Of a DNA stretch of 64,000 bases, positions 1 through 8,886 are shown piece after piece. The position numbers and the translations under genes are program-made. Location: NCBI GenBank assembly GCA_020692325.1, contig JAIMKR010000002.1:144370-208369 (forward strand), written 5' to 3'. The notes below the pieces were generated by a model. That model was not told the origin of the DNA. It saw only the letters and a program-made list of their open reading frames with translations, and did not search any database. This stretch comes from Desulfocurvus sp. (lineage in GTDB: Bacteria; Desulfobacterota; Desulfovibrionia; Desulfovibrionales; Desulfovibrionaceae). Positions within the stretch are counted from its first letter, which is position 1. Each line of letters starts with the position of its first letter.

Positions 1-881
1 CCCGATCCTCCGGCGATGAGCTGGCTCACAAAGCCATTGCCCATTGCGCCCATGCCCAACAATTCGCCCAAGTCGCCCCGCCTGTCGGCGCCCTCGAACG
101 GCTGGGGGTTCAAACCTCCACCAAAACCGCCGGGCATCATGGGATTCACGTTGCCGAAGTCACGTTCCCCCATCTCGCCGATTTCTTGCACGGCGCTTTG
201 CCGGGCCACGGATGCGCCTATTCCGGTGGTGGTGAGTCCCCCCACCGACAGACAGGCGAAAAGGATCCCGCCCACAAGGATGGTAAAGAACACGAGAAAA
301 ACCTCTCGCACCAGAACGGACATGAACCGGTTCCGAATGAGCAGAAACGTGTTGGAAAGCACCCGACCCAACGTGTCACCATTCCATATGGAGGCGGAAG
401 CCAACGGGAGCAGGAGATAGGTGCAGAGGAACCAGAGCCCCCCCAGGACGATCGTCGAAACCGGCGTGGTGATAAAGGTGAAGAACGTGCCAATCCCCGG
501 AATCCTGCCCAAAAGCATGAACAGCGACATCAACAGCACCGCGATCAGATACCCGCAGACGCTGATGATGAGCAACACGATGAGGCGATGCCCGGAGCAT
601 ATCGAACGAAGCAGCGCGTCGGACACCTTCGTTTTGATCCCGCTCGCGGCGTTGTCATACAGCATGATTCCAACAGCATTCCACGAATACAGGCATACAG
701 CCGCCGCGATGAGAATGGCGAAACCGGTGATGGTGATGCTGTGGGTCGATATGCCCGCGAAAAGCAACAAGAGGGAGGCGATCATGCCGCAAATGAGCAG
801 AAGCAGCGCTCGCCAGTTCTTCGCCGCCTCTACCGCATCGAAAATATCCCATGAGGATTTCAGCTGTTCTGAGAGCTTCAT
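1..881 (-). CDS. Polytopic membrane protein, C-terminus cut by the window edge
   Basis: The frame is open from an ATG at 881 to the window edge, so the protein is at least 293 residues and incomplete. It has about five hydrophobic segments (near residues 24-44, 48-72, 96-125, 127-160 and 190-220), followed by a Gly/Met/Pro-rich hydrophilic tail. A GAGG element lies about nine bases before the start. It is the third gene of a leftward set after the OmpA-like lipoprotein and the zinc-ribbon protein, 63 bases downstream of the latter. I do not recognise the family. The topology resembles glycerophosphoryl-diester-phosphodiesterase-type or DUF975-type membrane domains, but that is a guess. Confidence 0.75.
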   Translation of the reverse strand, partial: MKLSEQLKSSWDIFDAVEAAKNWRALLLLICGMIASLLLLFAGISTHSITITGFAILIAAAVCLYSWNAVGIMLYDNAASGIKTKVSDALLRSICSGHRLIVLLIISVCGYLIAVLLMSLFMLLGRIPGIGTFFTFITTPVSTIVLGGLWFLCTYLLLPLASASIWNGDTLGRVLSNTFLLIRNRFMSVLVREVFLVFFTILVGGILFACLSVGGLTTTGIGASVARQSAVQEIGEMGERDFGNVNPMMPGGFGGGLNPQPFEGADRRGDLGELLGMGAMGNGFVSQLIAGGS

Positions 882-944
882 ATGTTGCGCCTCACCTTCA
901 CTCGTTTTGGGGACGTAGTGTTACTTTCGCCCAGCGGCGGAATC

Positions 945-1994
945 CTACGAAAGAGCCTTCCTCATCTCGATCAATTGATCGTGAATCTTCTTTTCCTCAG
1001 GCGTCTGCTGCGGCGTCTGCTTCGGCAGCTGCGGCGTGGGGGGCTGCGGCGGAACATGATGTCCACCACCATCATGCTTGTCATGACGGCCTCGACCTTT
1101 CGATGGCTTGCGCGTGGGTCCGCTGACGCCATTCTCCGGCGGAATCGGCTGTGCCCCGTTGACCACCGTGCCGTTATCCGGCGGAATCGGCTGCATCCCA
1201 TTGGCCGCTGTACCGTTATCCGGCGGAATCGGCTGCATCCCATTGGCCGCTGTACCGTTATCCGGCGGGATAGGTAGCGTCCCGTTGACCGTCCTGCCGT
1301 TATCCGTCCCGTTGGTCACGTCCGTTGGGGCGGCGGCTTCTCTGTCGCGGAAATAGAAAAACGAACCGGCGCCGACGCCGGCAAGCACGCAGCAGACGAC
1401 AATTACTTGCACGACGCGCCGGCCCCGTCCCGAAGGACGAGGGAAGGGCTTCGAAATATCCTCGGACGGGACAGGCGGCTCCAGGAAAGACTCCTGCCCA
1501 TCCTCCAGTCCGACCGCCTTCGGTTCTTTCTCCCCAACCGTTTCGAATGCCTCCGCCGCCAGCTGGGCCGTCCCAGAGGCCTCTTGCGCCGTGGGAGCCT
1601 CTTGCGCCGTGGGAGCCTCTTGCGCGCCCCCCTCGGGGATTCCGGCAAGGGATCGACCACAGGACTTGCAGAAACGCGCCCCGGCCTTGACCGCCACTCC
1701 GCAATGCGGGCAGCGGGGTTCGGCGGGCGCATCGGACGGTGACGAAACGCTCCCGGACGTGGCCGCCCCGAGTTCCGCTTCCCCCGAGGAAGGGGCGACG
1801 AGCGGCGCGGACGGCGATTCGATGGGCGGCAAAGGCTCGCCACAAAATTTGCAAAATTTCGCCGCGAGTCCATTTGGCTTGCCACAAGCTGCGCAAAACC
1901 GCGTTTCACGTTCAGGTTGAACGCGTTCGCCACACTTGCGGCAAAACTTCTCCCCCTCGGCAAGAACCGCGGCGCAATGCGAACAGACGGGCAT
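945..1994 (-). CDS. Zinc-ribbon membrane protein with tandem 14-residue repeats
   Basis: This 349-residue protein has three CxxC...CxxC zinc ribbons (about residues 4-22, 34-52 and 95-112). They are followed by an Ala/Glu/Pro-rich linker with APTAQE repeats, one transmembrane segment (about 194-215), and an outer Asn/Gly/Pro-rich stalk of 14-residue repeats ending in a basic His-rich stretch. The start at 1994 is chosen because AGGAG sits seven bases upstream and the first Cys pair follows at once. It begins five bases after the OmpA-like gene ends, so the two are probably cotranscribed. The layout (cytoplasmic ribbons, single span, low-complexity exterior) suggests an envelope scaffold or sensor. 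The function is unknown. Confidence 0.8.
   Translation of the reverse strand: MPVCSHCAAVLAEGEKFCRKCGERVQPERETRFCAACGKPNGLAAKFCKFCGEPLPPIESPSAPLVAPSSGEAELGAATSGSVSSPSDAPAEPRCPHCGVAVKAGARFCKSCGRSLAGIPEGGAQEAPTAQEAPTAQEASGTAQLAAEAFETVGEKEPKAVGLEDGQESFLEPPVPSEDISKPFPRPSGRGRRVVQVIVVCCVLAGVGAGSFFYFRDREAAAPTDVTNGTDNGRTVNGTLPIPPDNGTAANGMQPIPPDNGTAANGMQPIPPDNGTVVNGAQPIPPENGVSGPTRKPSKGRGRHDKHDGGGHHVPPQPPTPQLPKQTPQQTPEEKKIHDQLIEMRKALS
1129..1296 (-). repeat. Four 42-bp tandem repeats inside a coding region
   Basis: Four consecutive 42-base units (1129-1170, 1171-1212, 1213-1254, 1255-1296) encode the Asn-Gly/Pro-rich 14-residue repeats of the zinc-ribbon protein. Units two and three are identical and the outer two diverge. 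Such an in-frame array can change copy number by slippage without breaking the frame. Confidence 0.9.
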
Positions 1995-1998
1995 CGGC

Positions 1999-2550
1999 TC
2001 ACTCCTTCGTGACTGTGCGCGGCGAGAATGTTTTCCGCAGTGATGTCCAAAAATCATCGGGCTGCTGCTTCTGAAGATTCTCCTGCCGCTCGCCCAAGAG
2101 GATTATGTCCGTCCGCCGGTTCCGCTGTCGTCCCTCGAGCGTATTATTGGAGGCGATCGGCCGGCTCATGCCATACCCCGAGGCCTTGATGCGCTCCTTG
2201 GCAACGCCGCGATCGATAAGCGCCTTCATGACCGTGAGCGCGCGCAGCTCGGAAAGTTCCTGATTCAACCGAACGCTGCCGACATTGTCAGTGTGCCCTT
2301 CTATGACCACATGGCTGGAGCTTTTCGTTTTCAGGATATTGGCGACGCCATCAAGGAAGGGTGCCGCCGTCGGTTTGATGTCGGCCTTGCCCGTATCAAA
2401 AAGGATCGTGTCGCTGGATTGGATGACGACGCCACGATCCGTCTGCGTCATGCGGATGTCGCCGTTCTCCTGCTGGGTGGTCTTGTTCATCGGCGCGCAA
2501 GCGGAAAGCAGCAGCAACAATGCGAGCGGGAACCATCTTTTTAAACACAT
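1999..2550 (-). CDS. OmpA-family peptidoglycan-associated lipoprotein
   Basis: The 183-residue protein starts with a lipoprotein signal ending in LLSAC (lipidated Cys at residue 18). After a short spacer it carries an OmpA C-terminal domain of about 110 residues. The ILFDTGKADIKP strand, the GHTDNVGS motif and the RRTDI end match the Pal/OmpA peptidoglycan-binding fold, including the Asp and Arg that bind diaminopimelate. The role inferred is anchoring the outer membrane to peptidoglycan. It leads a leftward operon with the zinc-ribbon protein and the truncated membrane protein. It is not next to tol genes, so it is more likely an accessory OmpA lipoprotein than Pal itself. Confidence 0.9.
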   Translation of the reverse strand: MCLKRWFPLALLLLLSACAPMNKTTQQENGDIRMTQTDRGVVIQSSDTILFDTGKADIKPTAAPFLDGVANILKTKSSSHVVIEGHTDNVGSVRLNQELSELRALTVMKALIDRGVAKERIKASGYGMSRPIASNNTLEGRQRNRRTDIILLGERQENLQKQQPDDFWTSLRKTFSPRTVTKE

Positions 2551-2691
2551 ACTTACCCCCCGACGAAGTCCGGCTGGCCCGGGATGCGATTGTTGTTATT
2601 TTTACAATTATATCAAGCGACTTTCTTCAGCAAATTTGGCGGGGTAAGGATACGCAATTGAGATTCGTATGACAAGTGCTTTAATCAGTGA

Positions 2692-2874
2692 TTATTCATA
2701 CTCAATTAGGTGACTATATGTAACCACGGGCGATTGAGGATCCCGTGGCGCATTGAGAAAAACCTCGGACAGATAAAACAACGTTGCGTTGTTCGCATTG
2801 CACTGGTGGTCTGCCAGATGCTCCATCAAAACCCAGGCTGAAAGAAAAGCCAGGCCAACCAGACGACTTCGCAT
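2692..2874 (-). CDS. Small secreted protein of unknown function
   Basis: A 60-residue product beginning MRSRLVGLAFLSAWVL looks like a signal peptide followed by a short mature part with a single Cys. An AAGGAG ribosome binding site lies nine bases before this ATG, which is why it is preferred over an upstream in-frame ATG. It stands alone in an AT-rich stretch. I do not recognise it, and expression is uncertain. Confidence 0.45.
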   Translation of the reverse strand: MRSRLVGLAFLSAWVLMEHLADHQCNANNATLFYLSEVFLNAPRDPQSPVVTYSHLIEYE

Positions 2875-3256
2875 GGCGAAACACTCCTTCCCCGCCAAGC
2901 GAAAATCGGCAAACCACCCAAAAACGCCACGCTGAAAACAATTGGGCTTGGCAGCATATTTAAATTTAACGTCATATATCTATTGTGAACTTTCCGTAGC
3001 GATACCGAAAAACATCTTCGCAAAAAGATGTTGCAGAATAGCGCCAGCATACCAATTATAATTTGAATATCAGACCTCTTGCCTGCAAAAAGGATGCGGC
3101 GTAATTGTGGATGGCTTTTTCTTGGGAAACGTCCGTTTCGGCCATCATTCCGTATAGCCGACGTGGATAGGGACCTGGGCGGCTGCGGAGTTGCCGGTCG
3201 CAAAGCGGCCCTGCTGCGCGGAGGCTGCGGACAAGAAGGAAAGCAGTGGAGGGAGC
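2875..3256. other. AT-rich intergenic region
   Basis: These 382 bases between the small leftward gene and the rightward secreted-protein gene are visibly richer in A and T than the surroundings, especially 2940-3075. They presumably hold the divergent promoters. I found no clear -35/-10 pair, hairpin or RNA gene. Confidence 0.5.
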
Positions 3257-4258
3257 ATGTCGGCTTTTCCGTGGAAGAAGACAGTGTTGTGGACGGTCGC
3301 GGTAGTGACGATGACCGGGCTGGGATGGGCTGCGGCGAAAATCGCCGGGACACCGCCGAAATCCGTGAGTGGAGTCACGGCCGCTCCGTCTTTGCCCGGG
3401 GCCATTGTCCCGGCGGAGCCACGCAATACCACACTCGCTTGTCTCCAGGCCTGGGTGGGGAAGACACCAGACGACAAGGTGAATGGCCGGACGCTCTTTG
3501 AAGTCCCGGCCTTCGCCACCGCCCTGCGCAAGACGCTAGGCGTGGAGAGATACGACGAGTTCTCGTCAGCGCCGGGCTGGAGATATCAATATTTTGAAGA
3601 AGGGATAAAGAACGAAGGTGGCCTCATCCGCATCAATGCCGGCAGCCTCTGCACAGGCGCCAGCTTCAACACCTCCATCATCGTCAATCCCGAGACGAGC
3701 GCGGTCGATGCCTGTTGGGTGAGCGAGGACGAGTACGGCGCGGAGATCGGACTCGGCAATCCGGCGAACGTTCTGCTCCACACCGGGCAAAGATTCCGCA
3801 TGGGCTCCCAACTGTGCATGGAACTTCCAGCGCAGGCCATCGCCAACCCCACTGCATACCTTGCGCGGCAAACCGCTGTAAAGAACCGCCTCCTCGGCAC
3901 CTGGACCGGCACCTTCACCAAGAGCCAGGGCCGCGGCGGCGTCTACACGCTTGGCAGACAGCTCACCTTCCGCGACAACCCCAATGCGCCGGATGAGCTT
4001 TTCTTCGAAATGAAGGAGCAAGGCGTTGCGAATATGGGCGTTTTCACATGCACCCGTTCAAACCGCTTTGAGGAATCCGTCCAGGGCAACGCCACGATCA
4101 ACGGCGACACCATCGATCTCAGCTGCAACGCCAGGGGCAAGCCGGACTGCATAAAGGATCCGAACCTGCGCCTTCAGATCCAGGGAAACCGGCTGCTGCA
4201 AAAGGATGACTCGGTCAATCCAGTAAAACTGGATCAGCCACTCGCAAAGGTCAATTGA
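3257..4258 (+). CDS. Secreted or membrane-anchored hypothetical protein
   Basis: The 333-residue protein has a basic N-terminus and one hydrophobic segment (about residues 8-28), consistent with a signal peptide or anchor, then a soluble part with several Cys residues. The C-terminal half (LLGTWTGTF and later beta-rich text) resembles lipocalin-like or DUF-type extracytoplasmic beta domains, but I cannot assign a family. The start at 3257 is chosen because GGAGGGAGC precedes it directly and the hydrophobic segment follows. An earlier in-frame start at 3191 has no such support. It stands alone with small hypothetical genes on either side. Confidence 0.75.
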   Translation: MSAFPWKKTVLWTVAVVTMTGLGWAAAKIAGTPPKSVSGVTAAPSLPGAIVPAEPRNTTLACLQAWVGKTPDDKVNGRTLFEVPAFATALRKTLGVERYDEFSSAPGWRYQYFEEGIKNEGGLIRINAGSLCTGASFNTSIIVNPETSAVDACWVSEDEYGAEIGLGNPANVLLHTGQRFRMGSQLCMELPAQAIANPTAYLARQTAVKNRLLGTWTGTFTKSQGRGGVYTLGRQLTFRDNPNAPDELFFEMKEQGVANMGVFTCTRSNRFEESVQGNATINGDTIDLSCNARGKPDCIKDPNLRLQIQGNRLLQKDDSVNPVKLDQPLAKVN

Positions 4259-4349
4259 CGGCTACGGTACGGACTTGGGGGATGCGGCCGAAAGGGGTCC
4301 TTTCCTCCACTGACACATTTCCTCACGACGCTGAAAAAGGAGAAAGCGC

Positions 4350-4937
4350 ATGAGCATGGAGAATATGCAAGGAGAGACGTTCGATCAGAAGCGGAGCGTG
4401 CGGACCACGCTGCAAGTCTGCTACACGTTATATTCTCTGTCGCTTATTCTTGGTGGATTACCCACTGTTTCTTTTTTTATTTTTTCCGGTCATCGTTTAT
4501 ATTTTCTATTTGGTATCGTGGCTGCTGTCGTTGCTACAATAATCGCCTATACCCAAGGGGGCGACGCCGAGGACTATCCCACGCTCAAAGAGCACTTCGC
4601 CTGGCAGATCAACACGTTTTGGGGACTGCTCGCCCTCGGGATTGTGGGTTGCCTGCCGTGGTGGTGGGATGCCCTCAGTACTGCTAGTATTATACCTTCT
4701 GTGGCTGGCTGGTGTTGGGGGCTCTACCGGGTAATAAAGGGCTGGCTATACCTTTCCAGTAACAAATCGCTTTACGGCGACACCGCGCCCCGGATGGCGC
4801 AACAAAGCTCCTCGGCCCAGGCGCGCTCGGACGACCGGCCCGGGCAGGCGGCTCCGGGCCCTCGTTTTTGCGTCAAATGCGGCAACCCGCTGGAACCGAA
4901 CTCCAGCTTCTGCAGCAACTGCGGCAACAAAATCTAG
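4350..4937 (+). CDS. Membrane protein with C-terminal zinc ribbon
   Basis: The 195-residue protein has three hydrophobic spans (about 28-50, 50-68 and 85-130). A Gln/Ser/Pro linker follows, and the last 25 residues form a zinc ribbon (FCVKCGNPL then FCSNCGNKI). AAGGAG lies about seven bases before the ATG. The central codons are unusually AT-rich (runs of TTT/ATT near 4470-4520) against a GC-rich genome, which hints at transfer or relaxed selection. With the protein at 945-1994 it is the second membrane-linked zinc-ribbon protein in this corner. Function unknown. Confidence 0.75.
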   Translation: MSMENMQGETFDQKRSVRTTLQVCYTLYSLSLILGGLPTVSFFIFSGHRLYFLFGIVAAVVATIIAYTQGGDAEDYPTLKEHFAWQINTFWGLLALGIVGCLPWWWDALSTASIIPSVAGWCWGLYRVIKGWLYLSSNKSLYGDTAPRMAQQSSSAQARSDDRPGQAAPGPRFCVKCGNPLEPNSSFCSNCGNKI

Positions 4938-5052
4938 AACGAAAGTCCGGCAGCAGCGCGACCACAATCAGACAAGACCAACAGGAAGGAAGGCAGCCGA
5001 CACGGGACGCCTCACAAAGGGGCGCACTTCAACAAACTCTGGAGGAGAAACC

Positions 5053-5361
5053 ATGCGGAAGCACCTCGTCGCGCTCCTCGCCTTCGTTTTCATGCTTGCT
5101 CTTGCGTCAAACGCCTTCGCTGCGGATATTCGAAAAACCATGGTCGGCGTGCTCATTTGTGGCGCCGACAGCTGTGGCATCGCCCCCCGGCCTAATGATG
5201 ACAACTATATCGCCACATTTCCACGTGGGTCGAGAGAGGCTCAGATTCTTTATCACACTGATGCCAAGTGTCCCTCGCACCGACTCAAAATCACCGCCTT
5301 CGTCGATCCAAGACAATACGACAACATCGACGAGGTGCTCAGCGTCAAGTGTCTGCGCTAG
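5053..5361 (+). CDS. Small periplasmic protein with signal peptide
   Basis: This 102-residue product begins with a textbook signal peptide (basic start, hydrophobic core, cleavage after SNAFA). The mature part of about 80 residues has four Cys residues that could form two disulfides. GGAGGAG lies just before the ATG. No family is recognised. It is the last of a rightward series of envelope-related hypothetical genes. Confidence 0.7.
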   Translation: MRKHLVALLAFVFMLALASNAFAADIRKTMVGVLICGADSCGIAPRPNDDNYIATFPRGSREAQILYHTDAKCPSHRLKITAFVDPRQYDNIDEVLSVKCLR

Positions 5362-5504
5362 CAGTGAAGCGCTACGCGCTTGTTCCTGCGGAACGAATCG
5401 GTCGGCTTGTGTTTGCGAAAGCTCAACCGTCGAGACAAAATCGAGTAAACATCCCGGCCGAATGCTGACCTGATTCGACGATGCCGAGGGGCCCGGGGAC
5501 GGGC

Positions 5505-6746
5505 CTATCCCTGCCCGCGCAGGGCGGCGATGGGGTCGAGGCCGGCGGCAAGGCGCGCGGGCTTGAGGCCGAAGACGAAGCCGATGGCGAGGGCGCTGCA
5601 CAGGGCTATGGCGAAGACCTTCCAGGAAAAGAGAATCTGCAGGATGCCAAGACGCGAGAGCAGCTGTCCAAGTCCGAGACCAAGGCCAAGCCCCAGGAGA
5701 CCGCCGATGGCGGTGAGGATGGCGGCCTCGAGAAGAAACTGGGCGAGAATGGCGTTTCTGGTCGCGCCGAGGGCTTTTTTGAGGCCAATTTCGCGGCTGC
5801 GCTCGCTGACGCTGATGGAAAAGAGGTTGGCGAGGACGAAACCGCCGACGGTCATGGCGGCGGCGGCGGCGACGCCGAGGAAGGCGGTGAGGCCGCCCTT
5901 GAACGCGGCGATGAACTTGAGGATTTCGTCAGCGGTGAGGATGGAGAAGTCGTCGTCCTCGCCGGGGGAAAGGTGATGGTTGGCGTGCAGGAAGGCGCGC
6001 AGGTTCTCCACCTGCGGTCCCATGTGACTGGTATCGACGAACTTGATGCGCATGGCGCGGTAGTAACGGCGTTCGAGGTTGAAACGGCTGGTGAGAGTGG
6101 TGATGGGAATGACGACGCGGTCGTCGATGTCGCCTCCGCCGCCGGAGGCCCCGCGATATTTGAGCCGGCCAATGACCTGGACGCGGAATTGCCCCATCTG
6201 GATGCTTTGGCCGATGGGGGAGGCGTCGCCGAAAAGCTCCCGGGCGGGCTTGTCGCCCAGGATGGCGACGCGGGCGGCGAGGCGCACGTCCTCGTCGGTA
6301 AGGTCGCGCCCCTCGACGAGGGGCCAGTTCCAGGCCTCGGCGTAATTTTCGGTGGCGCCGATGACGGTGACGCCGGGCACGTTGGCGGCGGCGTTGCGCA
6401 AGGGCACGTCGGGCTTGGAGCGCATGGGCACCACGAGGGACACGCCAGGCAGCGACTGGCGGATGGCCCGCATGTCGTCCTCGGTGAGGGTGTCGGTGCG
6501 CATCCCCACCGCACGCTTCTTGAAATTCCCGCCGAAGACGAGGGCGGCGTCGGGCCCGAACCACTGCACGAGTTCCACGGCCTTGCGCTCCGCCCCGTCC
6601 ATGGCGGTGACGATGAGCGTGAGGGCGGCGACGCCGAACCCCACGCCCAGGATGACGAACAACGATCTGGCCTTGTAGGCCCACAGGGCCGCGCACGACA
6701 TACGCCGCAGGCGGCCGAGGAGTCTGGGCCAGGTCGCCCGGCTCAT
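5505..6746 (-). CDS. MacB/FtsX-type ABC transporter permease
   Basis: The 413-residue protein has an N-terminal span (about 27-47), a large periplasmic MacB_PCD-type domain, then three spans with the FtsX signature (SVSERSREIGLKKALGATR followed by hydrophobic segments). This is the layout of MacB/LolC-like permeases that couple ATP hydrolysis to substrate release in the periplasm. The start at 6746 overlaps the stop of the upstream aminotransferase (ATGA), so translation is probably coupled. No ATP-binding subunit is present nearby, so the partner must be encoded elsewhere. Open frame upstream of 6746 is only aminotransferase read in another phase. Confidence 0.88.
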   Translation of the reverse strand: MSRATWPRLLGRLRRMSCAALWAYKARSLFVILGVGFGVAALTLIVTAMDGAERKAVELVQWFGPDAALVFGGNFKKRAVGMRTDTLTEDDMRAIRQSLPGVSLVVPMRSKPDVPLRNAAANVPGVTVIGATENYAEAWNWPLVEGRDLTDEDVRLAARVAILGDKPARELFGDASPIGQSIQMGQFRVQVIGRLKYRGASGGGGDIDDRVVIPITTLTSRFNLERRYYRAMRIKFVDTSHMGPQVENLRAFLHANHHLSPGEDDDFSILTADEILKFIAAFKGGLTAFLGVAAAAAMTVGGFVLANLFSISVSERSREIGLKKALGATRNAILAQFLLEAAILTAIGGLLGLGLGLGLGQLLSRLGILQILFSWKVFAIALCSALAIGFVFGLKPARLAAGLDPIAALRGQG

Positions 6747-7936
6747 GCCTTGCAGGCGGCCTTGCCGTTCAGGCTGTCGGTGATGCACTCGCCCAGACGC
6801 TTGATGCCCTCGGCGATGGTCTCGGGATTGGCGTTGGAGAAGTTGAGCCGCAGGGTGTTCTTGCCGGTGCCATCCACGTAGAAGGCCTCGCCGGGCACGA
6901 AGGCGACCTTGCAGTCCACCGCGCGCTTCAGCAGCTCCGAGGCGGAGATGCCCTCGGGCAGGGTGACCCACAGGAACATGCCGCCCTCGGGATGGGTGAC
7001 GGCGACGTTCTTGAGGAAGTGCTTGGCGATGGCTTCCTGCATGGCCTGGCAATGCTTGCCGTACATGGCCCGAATCTCCGCCACGTGGGCGTCGAAATCG
7101 TTATCGGCCAAAAACCGGTGCACGATCATCTGATCGATGGAGCTGGTGTGCAGGTCGGCGGCCTGCTTGGCGATGACGAGGCGCTCCATGATCTCGTGGG
7201 GGGCCACGATCCAGCCCAGGCGGAAGCCGGGCGCGGCCACCTTGGAGAAGGTGCCCAGCAGCATGGAGTTCTCGCGACGCTGCTTGAACACGGGCGGCAG
7301 GGCCTGGCCCGTGAAGCGCAGTTCGCCATAAGGGTCGTCCTCCAGGAAGAAGGTCCCGTGCTTGCGCAGCAGGTCGGCCACGGCGGCGCGCTTCTCCTCG
7401 GAATAGGACAGGCCGGAGGGATTCTGGAAGCTGGTGACGGCGTAGAAGAGCTTGGCGCCGTCGAGGGCGCGGTCGAGCTCATCGAGCTTGGGGCCGTCTG
7501 GATCGAGCGACACGGAGCGCCAGGCGGGACGGAAGATGCTCAGGGCCTGGATGGCGCCGAGGTAGCCGGGCCTTTCCATGACCACGGTGTCGCCGGCGTT
7601 GACCATGACCTTGGCCACAAGGTCGAGGGCCTGCTGCGAACCGGTGGTGATGAGGATGTCCGCGGGATCGACGTCCATGTCCATGCGCTTCTTGTAGCGG
7701 GCGGCGATCCACTCGCGCAGGGGCAGGTAGCCCTCGGTGGTGGAGTACTGCAGCGCGCTGGGGCCGGCCTCGCAAATGACCTTGGATGCGGCGGCTGCGA
7801 TCTCGGGAATCGGGAAGGCGGCCGGGTTGGGCAGACCGCCGGCGAAGGAAATGATGGAGGGTTGCGCGGTGACCTTGAGGATCTCGCGGATGAAGGAACG
7901 TTGGGCTTTCGCCACACGATCAGCGAATTGCGGCAT
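6743..7936 (-). CDS. PLP-dependent aminotransferase, class I/II fold
   Basis: The 397-residue protein is a fold-type I aminotransferase related to 2-aminoadipate/MocR-type enzymes. The N-terminal ISFAGGLPNP, the YSTTEGYLPLREWIA segment, the TTGSQQALDL cofactor loop, the SFQNPSG aspartate-region motif and the Schiff-base lysine in GTFSKVAAPGFRLGW are all visible. It transfers amino groups between an amino acid and a 2-oxoacid, but the substrate cannot be read from sequence. The start at 7936 has GGAG about ten bases upstream. A longer frame from a GTG at 8026 would overlap the thiM promoter region. It is coupled to a permease gene downstream, which hints at export of an amino-acid-derived compound. 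Confidence 0.9.
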   Translation of the reverse strand: MPQFADRVAKAQRSFIREILKVTAQPSIISFAGGLPNPAAFPIPEIAAAASKVICEAGPSALQYSTTEGYLPLREWIAARYKKRMDMDVDPADILITTGSQQALDLVAKVMVNAGDTVVMERPGYLGAIQALSIFRPAWRSVSLDPDGPKLDELDRALDGAKLFYAVTSFQNPSGLSYSEEKRAAVADLLRKHGTFFLEDDPYGELRFTGQALPPVFKQRRENSMLLGTFSKVAAPGFRLGWIVAPHEIMERLVIAKQAADLHTSSIDQMIVHRFLADNDFDAHVAEIRAMYGKHCQAMQEAIAKHFLKNVAVTHPEGGMFLWVTLPEGISASELLKRAVDCKVAFVPGEAFYVDGTGKNTLRLNFSNANPETIAEGIKRLGECITDSLNGKAACKA

Positions 7937-8012
7937 TTGAAGGGGACTCCTTATCTGTATATGGTAGGGGGAACTGTAGGCCTGGGGCGCATCGATTTCA
8001 ACCCTTCGCGGC

Positions 8013-8044
8013 TTGACAATGGGCACGTGAACGCGGAATCTTTG
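8013..8044 (+). promoter_or_regulatory. Candidate sigma-70 promoter for thiM-thiE
   Basis: A perfect -35 box TTGACA at 8013-8018 is followed after about 18 bases by a weak -10 (AATCTT). This places transcription start roughly 30 bases before thiM. No TPP riboswitch elements are present between here and the aminotransferase. Confidence 0.35.
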
Positions 8045-8079
8045 AGATTCAACGAAAAATTCCAGGCACGGAGCGAAAT

Positions 8080-8886
8080 ATGACCGATGCCGAAAAAGTT
8101 TTCAGGGACATCACCGCCATCCGCGAGAAGGCCCCCGTCATCCTTTCCATCACCAACTATGTGGTGACGAACACCACGGCCAACGCGCTGCTGGCCATCG
8201 GGGCCTCGCCCATCATGAGCCACGCCGTGGAGGAGATGGCCGAGATCGTGGCCATTTCCGGCGCGGTGGTCATCAACCTCGGCACCATCGCCACGGAATA
8301 CGTGGCGGCCATGGATCCGGCCTGGGCCGCCGCCGACGAACACGGCGTTCCCGTGGTGCTCGATCCCGTGGGCGCTGGCGCGAGCCGCCTGCGCACGAAC
8401 ACGCCCCTGGCCTTGCTGGCCGCGCACAAGCCGTTCATCATCCGTGGCAACGCCTCGGAGATCATGACCATCGCCGGCGAAAGCGGCGTGGCGGCGCGCG
8501 GGGTGGACTCCAGCGCCGGCAGCGACGCGGCCGGCGGCGCGGCCATGGCCCTGGCGGAAAAGCACGGCGGCGCGGTCGCCGTCAGCGGCGAGACCGACCT
8601 CGTGGTCGATGCGGCCGGATCCCGCGCGCGGGTGCTGGGCGGCAGCGCGCTCATGCCGCGCGTCACGGGTCTGGGCTGCACGGCCACGGCCATCTGCGCA
8701 GCCTTCGCCACCGTGAACAAGGATCCCTTTGAGGCGGCGCTGCACGCCTGCGTGACCATGAAGACGGCGGGCGAGATCGCCGCCGCCAAATCCGCCGGCC
8801 CCGGCATCCTGCAGCTGCACTTCTACGACGCGCTGTATAACATGAACGCGAAGGACGTGGCCGAGCATCTGAAGGTAGAGCGCTAG
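8080..8886 (+). CDS. thiM: Hydroxyethylthiazole kinase ThiM
   Basis: The 268-residue protein matches ThiM over its length. It phosphorylates 4-methyl-5-(2-hydroxyethyl)thiazole in the thiamine salvage pathway. Visible are ITNYVVTNTTANALLAIGASP near the N-terminus, VLDPVGAGASRLRT in the ribokinase-like core, the RGNASEI substrate loop, and the GLGCTATAICAAF anion-hole and catalytic region. Here Cys replaces the usual Gly-Asp context, as in other ThiM. Its stop overlaps the GTG start of thiE by one base, so the two salvage steps are translationally coupled. Confidence 0.95.
   Translation: MTDAEKVFRDITAIREKAPVILSITNYVVTNTTANALLAIGASPIMSHAVEEMAEIVAISGAVVINLGTIATEYVAAMDPAWAAADEHGVPVVLDPVGAGASRLRTNTPLALLAAHKPFIIRGNASEIMTIAGESGVAARGVDSSAGSDAAGGAAMALAEKHGGAVAVSGETDLVVDAAGSRARVLGGSALMPRVTGLGCTATAICAAFATVNKDPFEAALHACVTMKTAGEIAAAKSAGPGILQLHFYDALYNMNAKDVAEHLKVER

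Noticed and set aside
7937-8079. TPP riboswitch before thiM
   Set aside because: No CUGAGA or ACCUGAUCUGG-like blocks are present, and the gap is too short for the full element plus expression platform.
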